Shown: one piece after another, positions 35,801-42,785 of the stretch
Layout of the letters: each line of letters starts with the position of its first letter
How positions within the stretch are numbered: position 1 is the first letter of the stretch
From: Microseira wollei NIES-4236
Lineage (GTDB): Bacteria > Cyanobacteriota > Cyanobacteriia > Cyanobacteriales > Aerosakkonemataceae
Length of the DNA: 64,000 bases
NCBI RefSeq assembly: GCF_020521235.1
Contig: NZ_BLAY01000001.1
Location: forward strand, 124,001 to 188,000
Reading direction: 5' to 3'
Notes under the pieces: generated by a model
What the model was told of the DNA's origin: nothing
Databases searched by the model: none
What the model saw: only the letters and a program-made list of their open reading frames with translations
Made by a program: the position numbers and the translations under genes

Positions 35801-36106
35801 GTTCAATACTTCTTGTAAAATATTTGCCCATCCCGGTAATTTTTGTCTATTTTCTAAGCTAACTGCCCCTAATAATTGCTGAATTATATCCAGTTCAATT
35901 CCATCCCACTCCCAGCGCTTTTTAAATATTTCCCAGTTGCCTTTGGCAATTTTTTCACACCAATCCTCTATTCTTTTTTGGCCTATTTTTTCACATTCTG
36001 CATTCATTTTTGGCAGATATTTTCCGTTTAATCGCTCCCAAATTGAGCTAGATTTTTCCAGAATATATATTATATTTAATTCCATGTTTTTCGGGGTTTT
36101 TTTCAC
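32846..36106 (-). CDS. Class II lanthipeptide synthetase LanM
   Basis: A 1086-residue bifunctional enzyme. The N-terminal dehydratase (residues ~60-650) phosphorylates Ser/Thr and eliminates phosphate; landmarks are RSVIILQFESGDKIVYKPKD, VDMEALMHNN and YDIGGLREAG. The C-terminal LanC-like cyclase (from ~680) forms thioethers at zinc. Its ligands are Cys956 in WCHGAPG and Cys1001-Cys1002 in LCCGNFG. The CCG in place of CHG puts it in the three-Cys (ProcM-like) zinc group, known for broad substrate scope. It is the most upstream large gene of the minus-strand locus, so the NHLP precursors are its likely substrates. Confidence 0.95.
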   Translation of the reverse strand: MKKTPKNMELNIIYILEKSSSIWERLNGKYLPKMNAECEKIGQKRIEDWCEKIAKGNWEIFKKRWEWDGIELDIIQQLLGAVSLENRQKLPGWANILQEVLNSIPDIKKHVILGEGKQFQAYPFAEILYPFVLIAKKRLIAQVGSVYEILTPEAASGLELNLIKDLSWIASNALYLEFSIFRSRKISALQRLILEKSEEKSTKVYEEFVSSMFEGKLLSFLQEYAVLARLLSTTTNLWIEANAEFLQRLSSDWQTIQSKFFNSREIGRVVELKPALSDYHNGRRSVIILQFESGDKIVYKPKDLGIDCAYFSFLEWLNLQGITLPFKSLKVINQKDYGWVEYAENLPCENVDAARRFYQRAGMLLCLMYFLQGVDCFYENIIASGEYPLLVDMEALMHNNFKLEREYSQSYHIRPIDIIWWNSVFRVGLLPTWRLSADGKMAYDIGGLREAGKLVLPFKRPVWQDANSDAMKRDYQPMEIDVKASVPHINGTRLKATDYVGEVVAGFQQMYLFLMERKNELLAPHSPLQNLAGQKVRYILRNTKFYTSTLQTLLEPEYLRDGADRSIEMDVVSRMSLDKGNKAIHWPLVKFETAALEQMDIPLFSIRANSTAIDLPDGEVLQGFCENTSIENAINRLNSFNEQDLNAQIRLIESTLHLSAVSGKHSTYLVEKEKEDESAVLSPEELVACAKEIALELQELAIYSHDGSATWIAGQLQAEKYILQPLRLDLYGGVAGVVVFLAGLEKVTGGAGYAELIQGAIAPLREAIATTPIQTLSRNGYTIGGVAGIGSLVYAFTRISEFLQQPSWLEDAKLAASLISPQQIASDKNLDVVNGSAGAILGLLALYEKTNAAEILATAFCCGEHLLNTRTTNNLGWKAWHRIGADFVTGFSHGAAGIAYALLRLYDSTGENKFLQAATEAIAYEQSVFDQLAGNWPDFRAAMPTNGKPGFMTAWCHGAPGIALARIGGLEVLDTDEIEKDIAAAIETTRQFSLGGKDYLCCGNFGRIEVLQVAAQTFSRPDLFDLANQQASLVVRRAKRRGSYHLFDKFLQGIFHPSFFQGTSGIGYQLLRLAHPNLLPSVLLLD

Positions 36107-36353
36107 TTTTTGGGATTCCCTTAGCTGTTTAACTGTTTATCAGTCGCCCTTGACGCTCGTAGCCAATATGTTTGCCCACTTCCGACTGTGGGTGGTTCGG
36201 GTTAATCGTAGATTTATAGAGGGCTGAGCATATTTGATTTGTCTAATTTTCAAGAAGCCACCTCTGACAACTTCAATCGAAATCAGATTAACTCCTCTGT
36301 GGATATCTGTCAAGTCCCCACTAACTTGTGCAATAATCTTGTACTTAGGGATG

Positions 36354-36450
36354 ATATCATGTCCGCGAGAGAGCGGTAGTGTATGAATAGCTAATTGCAA
36401 GAAAAGCTAATTGCTCGCAATTCAATTGCCAAAAGAGCTGCTCAGTAATT
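36354..36450. repeat. Right copy of the ~100-bp direct repeat flanking the RiPP locus
   Basis: ATATCATGTCCGCGAGAGAG and CGGTAGTGTATG, then CTAATTGC heptamers, CAATTGCC and GAGCTGCTCAGTAATTATTG parallel the block at 12682-12787. It lies between LanM and the candidate third precursor; no gene is evident from 36107 to 36488. Confidence 0.7.
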
Positions 36451-36488
36451 ATTGACTGTTTCTTTTTTATTTAGCCAGCGATTAGCTA

Positions 36489-36689
36489 TTAGCAGTTACA
36501 CAACCGTTGCCAAAGGACATGAGCTGAGAAAAATTTGAAGATATCGGCGACGAATCCACTGTTTTTTTGATTGTTTTTATTCAGGATACAACAATTTGCT
36601 CCCCAGCAATAGGGTGGCATGAAAGCTTCTCCAGGCACAAGGCTACTATGATTGAATAGATCGGTCTTGAATACCTCAATTGGTGTCAT
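36489..36689 (-). CDS. Candidate third precursor peptide with CWGANC motif
   Basis: A 66-codon ORF starting MTPIEVFKTDLFNHSSLV. Its centre, PPYCWGANCCILNKNNQ, shares CxWGANC/CWGANC with the core CTWGANCQSSIG of precursors 1 and 2, but the leader is short and not NHLP-like, and a 30-residue tail ends in RLCNC. There is no strong ribosome site. Same strand, 380 bp upstream of LanM. It may be a divergent precursor, a truncated relic or a coincidence; the shared hexamer in this location makes the first two more likely. Confidence 0.5.
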   Translation of the reverse strand: MTPIEVFKTDLFNHSSLVPGEAFMPPYCWGANCCILNKNNQKNSGFVADIFKFFSAHVLWQRLCNC

Positions 36690-36716
36690 CGACTGAGGTG
36701 GAGCGATCGTTTTTTG

Positions 36717-36976
36717 TATCTAAATACCCGGGGTTCCTCGAAATACTGATCGAGTTGGTTGCCCGCAGTTATAATTGTTCTATAAATGCTCACCTAGGGG
36801 CAAGGGCTGTTTCGCATCAGAGATGGATTCTCTATCAGACTTTGGGCACAAGAGAGCGCGTTTTTGGTGAGATGAAATCCTTAACAACGATGCCATCAAG
36901 GTGTCCACTGCGGATACTGCTGATGACATCGCCCCATTCATCCAGGGGGTGGGGGTTCAGTTATAAGAGTTTACGC
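36717..36976 (-). pseudogene. Decayed 5' fragment of a prolyl-hydroxylase-like oxygenase
   Basis: Minus-strand translation in shifting frames gives DEWGDVISSIRSGHLDGIVVK and DFISPK, then QYFEEPRVFRY, matching DECGDVMGSIRNGQIDGILIK, EFISPN and QYFEDAQVFRT of the intact gene at 16580-17392. Stops and frameshifts interrupt it and the catalytic C-terminal half is absent. It marks an old duplication or rearrangement at the upstream edge of the RiPP locus. Confidence 0.8.
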
Positions 36977-37114
36977 CTTTTTATCCTAAAAACTGGCAAA
37001 GATAGCTGGAAAAGGAGGTTTAAACTGGCACTATACTCAGCGATGCTTCCCTCAAAGTAAATTTTAGTGGATGGCGAGCGGCAGATATAGCTGGTTGCCT
37101 GGTTCCTCCCTAGC

Positions 37115-37138
37115 AAAATGTTCTTATAAGAACATTTT
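37115..37138. promoter_or_regulatory. Perfect 24-bp palindrome AAAATGTTCTTATAAGAACATTTT
   Basis: A perfect inverted repeat in an otherwise empty 340-bp stretch, about 185 bp upstream of the HmpF-like gene. It could be an operator or a bidirectional terminator; the sequence alone does not decide. Confidence 0.5.
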
Positions 37139-37322
37139 TACTTTCCCACCTGGGTTATCTTCCCCAGCTTCCCGATCTTCCTCACCTCGTACAGCAAGGG
37201 TAAAAACGCAAGATCCTACTCGATCTGTCTCTGATTGATTTTGAGGTAACTGCATAAGTCCTCTCCACCCAGATATATATGTAAGTAGAAGGGTGATACC
37301 GAAGTATTTCCAGAGGAAGATT

Positions 37323-37946
37323 ATGCTCTACCTAGCGACCGTTCAAAAGCAAACCAGATTCTTCAGCACTGTGAAGGCGGAACTCAAACTGCTAGCTTGT
37401 AAGCGAGGGGATAACAGCTGGAGTCCCGTCGCCGGGGATGAAGTCATTCCAGCACCAGAGGCGAGTAACTTCAACGGGGGGGTATTGGTGCTAGTTGACG
37501 TGACGGCGAGTAAAAAAGCACAGAATATTCGGGAAGCAGCGCCTTCATTAGTCAAAATTTTACAAAATTTCTCTTATCTGCAAGAAAAATGGGAAGCTAA
37601 GGAAAAAGAAAGAGATTTTTGGAAAGAAGCTCTTACCCATCAATCTGCGGAACTCAATCGCCGCGAGATGGAACTGAGAGTACAACAAGAACAATTAACC
37701 AAGCAACGCCAAGAACTTGATAAAGCTCGTCTTGAACTCCAAAAACTGCAGATAGAACTTGAACAACAAAAAAAGGCGAGATCTAACCCGAATTATATGT
37801 CAGATGCCAAGAAACTTAACCTCCACGCATCACCACAGGTGGAGAAGAAGGTTGTCAATTCTGACCCAACAAATAGTGGTGATATGTCCACTCTAGTGCT
37901 AGACAAGTCTGTTGGCATTGGCATCAGGAGAACCCCCGTTCGTTAA
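37323..37946 (+). CDS. HmpF-like protein, short form
   Basis: 207 residues resembling the N-terminal part of the cyanobacterial motility protein HmpF: MLYLATVQKQTRFFSTVKAE, then LLACKRGDNSWSPVAGDEVI, IPAPEASNFNGGVLVLVDVT and LVKILQNFSYLQEKW, followed by a coiled coil (~100-160) with LNRREMELRVQQEQL. HmpF controls type IV pilus gliding in hormogonia and is normally far longer (around 550-600 residues), so this is a short paralogue or truncated copy ending after the first coiled-coil segment. ATG at 37323 follows GAGGAAGATT. A Uma2 gene starts 37 bp downstream. Confidence 0.72.
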   Translation: MLYLATVQKQTRFFSTVKAELKLLACKRGDNSWSPVAGDEVIPAPEASNFNGGVLVLVDVTASKKAQNIREAAPSLVKILQNFSYLQEKWEAKEKERDFWKEALTHQSAELNRREMELRVQQEQLTKQRQELDKARLELQKLQIELEQQKKARSNPNYMSDAKKLNLHASPQVEKKVVNSDPTNSGDMSTLVLDKSVGIGIRRTPVR

Positions 37947-37983
37947 AATTGGCACAGTACAGTTGCGAAAAGCACCCACTCCC

Positions 37984-38562
37984 ATGACTGCTGTTACCCT
38001 TAACCTCAAACCGATCATCGAACTGACTGACGACCAATTTTATCAACTTTGCCGCTCCAATCCGGATGTAAAATTTGAACGGAATGCTAGAGGAGAAGTT
38101 ATCGTAATGTCACCTACCGGGGGAGAAACTGGATACTGGAATTTTGAGATAGCCACTGATTTCGGCATTTGGAACCGACAAACTCGACTGGGAATTTGCT
38201 TTGATTCTTCCACTTGTTTCAAACTCCCCAATGGCAGCAATCGCTCCCCCGATGTTGCTTGGATAACAATAGAAAGATGGAATAACCTCACCACCGAAGA
38301 AAAAGCGAAATTTCCCCCCATAGCCCCCGATTTTGTTTTAGAGTTAATCTCTCCTAATGATAGTTTGAGAGACAGGCAAGCCAAAATGCAGGAATATATG
38401 GAAAACAAGGTGAGACTCGGTTGGTTAATTAACCCCAAAACCCGCCGCGTGGAAATTTATCGCCCAGGACAAACCCCAGAAGTTTTAGAATCTCCGACTG
38501 CATTATCGGGGGAAGATGTCTTACCGGGTTTGGTTTTGAATTTGCAATTTATTTGGGAATAA
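37984..38562 (+). CDS. Uma2 family (DUF820) putative endonuclease
   Basis: A 192-residue Uma2 protein, a PD-(D/E)XK-fold family greatly expanded in cyanobacteria and of uncertain role. Typical features are NPDVKFERNARGEVIVMSPT, SSTCFKLPNGSNRSPDVAWI, APDFVLELISPNDSLRDRQAK and RLGWLINPKTRRVEIYRPGQ, with active-site residues D (SPDVAW), E (VLELIS) and K-region. ATG at 37984 (MTAVTLNLK) is the family-consistent start; in-frame codons further upstream are not needed. Confidence 0.88.
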   Translation: MTAVTLNLKPIIELTDDQFYQLCRSNPDVKFERNARGEVIVMSPTGGETGYWNFEIATDFGIWNRQTRLGICFDSSTCFKLPNGSNRSPDVAWITIERWNNLTTEEKAKFPPIAPDFVLELISPNDSLRDRQAKMQEYMENKVRLGWLINPKTRRVEIYRPGQTPEVLESPTALSGEDVLPGLVLNLQFIWE

Positions 38563-38689
38563 TTTGAGAGAAAATAACAAGCGAACGCACCAGTTCGTAT
38601 TAGGGGCTGGTAATACCTGCCCAGTCTGCGGAACTAAGAGATATGTCGTTAAACCCGTCGCTACAGGAATCATATCGTTTCCTTAGGCA

Positions 38690-38992
38690 TCGGAATTACG
38701 ACCTGTAGGGGCAATTAGCAATTAGCAATTAGCAATTACCCAGAAAGGCCGATCATTCCGATGCAACCGGATTTGATATCACGAAATATCTCGTTATATC
38801 GATTCCGGTTGTATCTGAATCATTGGTAGGGACACGGCATTGCAAAAACTTTGCGCTGGCGATAAAACTTTCTTTAGCCTTAGTCCCTACAATCAATTTT
38901 GATCGTTTACAGCGGATTGCTTTTCTTGTGAGGGAAAGCGTTATCGCGAAAGTTTGTGTAGCGGCACAATTAATTGTGCCGCTACACAAACT
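38690..38992. repeat. Repeat cluster: dispersed block, inverted 70-bp unit and 42-bp palindrome
   Basis: 38690-38775 repeats the 3879-3975 block. 38824-38893 is an inverted, diverged copy of the GTAGGGAC...GTCCCTAC unit found twice at 52350-52522. 38951-38992 is a perfect 42-bp palindrome, AGTTTGTGTAGCGGCACAAT plus its complement. The 521-bp gap between the Uma2 and SRPBCC genes contains no ORF I can support. Confidence 0.85.
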
Positions 38993-39083
38993 CAGGTGTA
39001 CCTCATAGGGCTGCAATCCGCTATAGATGTAACCGGAAACGATATTAAACCCGCCCCGACAAACCACCTACTCAAAATACCGC

Positions 39084-39530
39084 TTAAGATTGAGCGTAAG
39101 CTTTGAGCGCGTATTCTTTGAACCGTTCTAAATCTGCCTGAAGTGTCGATTCAACCACCCGCCCTAAAAATAGATTATCCATCAACTTGCCAAGCCACCC
39201 AGGAATAGCATAAGCCACTGTTAACTTAACGATGCTGCTACCTTTGCGATCGTAAAAACGAATCGCCCCCCGGTTAGGCAAACCATCTACAGATTCCCAT
39301 TGAATAATTTGGTGGGGAACTATTTTTAGAATCCGAGAAAGCCAGGTAAATTCAAGACCTCCAGTCCCAAGTTTCCAGCGAGATAAATCCGGATTATCTT
39401 CTAGGACTTTAACCGATTCAATCCACTTCATCCAGCGGGGCATTTGTTCTAAATCTGACCAAAGATTCCACACTAAATCAATGGGAACCTCTACTTCTAC
39501 CTGTACGCTGTGTTCTAGCCAATCTGCCAT
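39084..39530 (-). CDS. SRPBCC family (polyketide cyclase/START-like) protein
   Basis: A 148-residue lipid/polyketide-binding fold protein: an N-terminal strand EHSVQVEVEVPIDLVWNLWS, then DLEQMPRWMKWIESVKVLED, an aromatic-lined middle and a long C-terminal helix (ADLERFKEYALKAYAQS). Cyanobacterial genomes often place such a gene directly after the zeta-carotene desaturase gene, as here (110-bp gap, same strand). A role in carotenoid handling is plausible but unproven. Confidence 0.85.
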   Translation of the reverse strand: MADWLEHSVQVEVEVPIDLVWNLWSDLEQMPRWMKWIESVKVLEDNPDLSRWKLGTGGLEFTWLSRILKIVPHQIIQWESVDGLPNRGAIRFYDRKGSSIVKLTVAYAIPGWLGKLMDNLFLGRVVESTLQADLERFKEYALKAYAQS

Positions 39531-39640
39531 TTTGATAATAGGTAATGGGTAATAATTAATTGCAGGTTTTAGATTTCAGATTGTAGATTTAATTGGATTT
39601 CAAATCGGCAATCTGAAATTTAAAATCTCCAATTCATGCA

Positions 39641-41077
39641 CTATTTTTTCTGTTCTAGGATTGCCTTGGCGGCGCGTCGCCCGGAAATGGTCGCACCTTC
39701 CATGCTATCGATGTAATCTTGTTGCGTGTAACTACCCGCTAGGAAGAAATTGGCAATGGGTGTTTTTTGATCGGGACGATATGGTTCCATGCCGGGGGCT
39801 TCGCGGTAGAGTGATTGAGCCAGCTTAACTACACTGTACCAGGTCATGTTGAGTTCGCGAGCAGAGGGGAATAGGTCATGAACTTGCTTGAGGACGTGTT
39901 GAGCGATCGCTTCGTTACTCTCCTTAATAAAAGGATCTCCCGGTGTCAGCACTAACTGCAACAGGGAACCTTGCCCTTCCCGATAGTAATCCCCCGGACT
40001 GGTTAAAGCCAAGTCGGCAAAACAAGAAAAGTCAGCATCGGGAGTATAAAGTAGGTTATCAATACCCGCTGCTTGCTCTAATTGTTTCCTCTTTTGAGCA
40101 TTGTGCAGTTCGGTTACCCAACCGTCAAACCGCAGTTGCACCGTCGCCACGGGAACCGTATCGAGTTTATAAATATTGTCAAATTGCTGCCATTGACGCC
40201 ATTCTTGAGGCAACAGGCGCTGAATTCCTGGTACATCACAAGCGCAGAGATAGGCATCGGCGGTAATGGTTTCTTCCGTTTCCCCAGAGGCTACCACAAT
40301 ACCCGTCACTCGCGTTTGTTCCCCGTCTTTAGCATACAGGATTTCACGTACGCGACTGCGAGTATAAATTTTGGCTCCCCTTGCTTGTATGTAATTAACG
40401 ATCGGTTTGTGTAAATACTCGTAGGGAGAGCCTTCCAGCATTCGCAACTTGGACGCCTCAGTGCGGGCGGCGAACATCTGGAAAATAGTTAACATACAGC
40501 GCGCGGAGATATTTTCGCAGTCGATAAAACCGAGTGCGTAGGCGATGGGGTTCCACATGCGCTTGATGCTGCCATCGCTGCCGCCGTGACTGCGGAACCA
40601 GTCGGCAAAGCTGATTTGATCGAGATTGCGGATAGTCATCATGGCGCCGTCAAAGTCCAGCAAACCGCGAACGATGGGACTGGTGCCGAGAGCGATCGCA
40701 TTTTGCACTTTATCTTGCAGCGATAGTTGGGACGTAGTGAAAAACGCCTTCAACCCATTAAACGGCGCACCCGTAATAAAGCGAAAATCTAACGCACCCG
40801 TCCTACCGCCAGAATTGATGAAGGTGTGGACATGTTCTTTCAGGCGCAAGTTGCCACCAGCCCCCACTTTATGCATTAACTCTAGTAGCTGGTAGTAGTT
40901 GCCAAAAAAGACGTGCAAACCCATCTCGATGTGGTTACCCTCGACATCTACCCAACTACCGACTTTACCCCCCACAAAAGGACGGGACTCAAAGATTTCC
41001 ACTTCCCATCCGGCATCGACTAAATCGACAGCTGCAGCCATTCCAGCCAGTCCCGCTCCCACGATTGCAACGCGCAT
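39641..41077 (-). CDS. crtQ: Zeta-carotene desaturase
   Basis: FAD-dependent desaturase converting di-cis-zeta-carotene toward lycopene, membrane associated. The FAD-binding dinucleotide motif is [19 protein letters not shown], followed by [14 protein letters not shown]; the C-terminal FAD motif is [20 protein letters not shown]. Length (~478) and motifs match plant-type Pds/Zds family enzymes, and [17 protein letters not shown] favours ZDS over phytoene desaturase. ATG at 41077 after GGAACAGGGA is preferred over an upstream frame extension. Confidence 0.93.
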   Translation of the reverse strand: MRVAIVGAGLAGMAAAVDLVDAGWEVEIFESRPFVGGKVGSWVDVEGNHIEMGLHVFFGNYYQLLELMHKVGAGGNLRLKEHVHTFINSGGRTGALDFRFITGAPFNGLKAFFTTSQLSLQDKVQNAIALGTSPIVRGLLDFDGAMMTIRNLDQISFADWFRSHGGSDGSIKRMWNPIAYALGFIDCENISARCMLTIFQMFAARTEASKLRMLEGSPYEYLHKPIVNYIQARGAKIYTRSRVREILYAKDGEQTRVTGIVVASGETEETITADAYLCACDVPGIQRLLPQEWRQWQQFDNIYKLDTVPVATVQLRFDGWVTELHNAQKRKQLEQAAGIDNLLYTPDADFSCFADLALTSPGDYYREGQGSLLQLVLTPGDPFIKESNEAIAQHVLKQVHDLFPSARELNMTWYSVVKLAQSLYREAPGMEPYRPDQKTPIANFFLAGSYTQQDYIDSMEGATISGRRAAKAILEQKK

Positions 41078-41182
41078 TCCCTGTTCCTGCTCAATTTCTT
41101 TACATATTTTAAACAAATAAGGGTTTTTCCACGCCAAGAGACTTGGCGCGGCGTTGGGTAGTTCAATTTGCCAGATATTCTG

Positions 41183-42238
41183 CTATAACGTTGCACCCAT
41201 GGACCGCGCTGTCCGGTGCATTTCATCGTCGATACTTTCCGGGAACACTTCTGGGGAGAACATTTCCCGCAATGCTTGAAAATAAGGTACGAATAGTGAC
41301 CGTTGTTCTGGTTTAACGCGGCTGCTAAATTCTTTCCCCATTAAATTGATCATTTGCCGCACTAGCTCCCAGTGTACTTTCAATGCTGGATAAAGCATCA
41401 CGCACAAGGGGAACAACTCTTGTTGAATTGCGGCGATGTTATTTTCCAGAACGCATACCCACAAATATACCTGGAACATTTCCACATCGCGGATGCTGGA
41501 AGTTTTAACGACTGGATGATCAAGCGAACCGCTGTGGCTCAAGTACCGGGGATATAATTCGATAACTCGCTGACAAATATTGCTCGCAATCTCAGTACTG
41601 CACGGCAATAGGGTCTGGACAACTGACAAAGCTGGCGAGTCGTAATCTTGGCTAGCTGCTGCATCATAAGCTCTTTGCAGCGGCATATATAAATGGTCGT
41701 CAATTACTTTGAAATAGGCCAACAATTGGTTTTGTTCCCACTGACTAGACACTTCAGACAGCAACATTTGTCCCGTGTAGTGGAACTGCAAGGCAACAAA
41801 CCCAATTATTCTGGGGTCAGCAGAAGTATATTTATCGCGGATGTGTCCCAGGTATGCGCCGATAATTCTTGCCAGCTGCTGCGGGGCAATCATCTTGGCG
41901 TAGCTTTCTAAAGCTTTTTCATATATTTCAAATGCATCTTCCGAAATTCGCCACGGATCGATCAATCTGGGATTGATTTGATGTCTCTGAATTTCTCTAC
42001 CTATCAGGTACTCTGTTTTTTGCCAAGCTTGAAGGCTCGTATATCTCATCGAGTACATTAACTTTTCAGCAATCTCATACCTTTCTTTCCCGTAAGCACT
42101 TACCCAGGGTTTTTCTCCCGTCGCTGCTTCCTTGTTTTCTAAATTTTGGATATATTTTTTAGCCCAGAATTTTGCCAGGGATTGGCTCGGAGTTTGATTG
42201 ATGCTTTCTTCACCCTGATTTGGATTTTGCTTCATCAT
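41183..42238 (-). CDS. Conserved cyanobacterial hypothetical protein
   Basis: A ~350-residue all-helical, cytosolic protein (ERYEIAEKLMYSMRYTSLQA, GFVALQFHYTGQMLLSEVS, DDHLYMPLQRAYDAAA). I do not recognise the family, though the regular pattern and composition are those of a real gene. Two ATGs at 42238 and 42235 follow GGAGTAAAC. It lies 105 bp upstream of crtQ on the same strand, but its product has no visible carotenoid link. Confidence 0.72.
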   Translation of the reverse strand: MMKQNPNQGEESINQTPSQSLAKFWAKKYIQNLENKEAATGEKPWVSAYGKERYEIAEKLMYSMRYTSLQAWQKTEYLIGREIQRHQINPRLIDPWRISEDAFEIYEKALESYAKMIAPQQLARIIGAYLGHIRDKYTSADPRIIGFVALQFHYTGQMLLSEVSSQWEQNQLLAYFKVIDDHLYMPLQRAYDAAASQDYDSPALSVVQTLLPCSTEIASNICQRVIELYPRYLSHSGSLDHPVVKTSSIRDVEMFQVYLWVCVLENNIAAIQQELFPLCVMLYPALKVHWELVRQMINLMGKEFSSRVKPEQRSLFVPYFQALREMFSPEVFPESIDDEMHRTARSMGATL

Positions 42239-42639
42239 TTTATAGTTTACTCCTTTTGTCTTGTTAAGGTTTTGTCCCACCACCTATCTTAAACGTCTGT
42301 TGTCAACCGTGGTTTTGACCATGTGGATTTTGCTGACCCCTTTTGAATTTATTTTAAGTTTTTATAAATTTTGCGTATTTCTTACGTAAGAATAAAAAAT
42401 TGAGACCTCAAGTAGGGAAATTCCTCTGTTATTTCCCTATCCGTGATTGCATCATGCCAAGCTGATTTTTGAGGCGATCCAAATCACACCTAATTAATTT
42501 CCTGAAAAGGAAGGGGGAGGAATGGTGAGAGATGAGAGAAGTTGGCAAAAAAGGGGTTTTTAAAGCAGATTTCGGCAAGGGTTATGGTTTAACTCTGCAA
42601 AGCTTGTTGCGAAGTCCGGATGTTGGTGGGGGATCGCCC

Positions 42640-42668
42640 GCCCGCGCGTTCGCGTAGCGTGCCGGAGG
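42640..42668. repeat. GCGTTCGCGTAGCGTGCCGGAGGC palindromic repeat
   Basis: A GCGTTCGCGTAGCGTGCCGGAGGC unit, a highly repeated palindromic element of filamentous cyanobacteria, in the 547-bp gap between two convergent-free hypothetical genes. The rest of the gap shows nothing recognisable. Confidence 0.6.
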
Positions 42669-42732
42669 CATATTGCTAGACCATGACCCAGATTCTATTG
42701 ATTTCCCTCGAAATTTATTCTGTGAAATAAAA

Positions 42733-42782
42733 AGCGGGGCAGGGGGTCAAACCCCCGAGGCAACTTCTGCCTCTCCCCGCTA
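42733..42782 (-). terminator. Hairpin after the 543-residue protein gene
   Basis: AGCGGGGCAG ... CTGCCTCTCCCCGCT forms an outer stem, with GGGGGTCAAACCCCC as an inner hairpin, immediately downstream of the stop at 42786 (minus strand). A following T run on the minus strand (complement of the AAATAAAAA) supports a factor-independent terminator. Confidence 0.65.
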
Positions 42783-42785
42783 AAT

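Noticed and set aside
36140-36400. 86-codon minus-strand ORF upstream of LanM
   Set aside because: It overlaps the flanking direct repeat, lacks a ribosome site and has no recognisable pattern.
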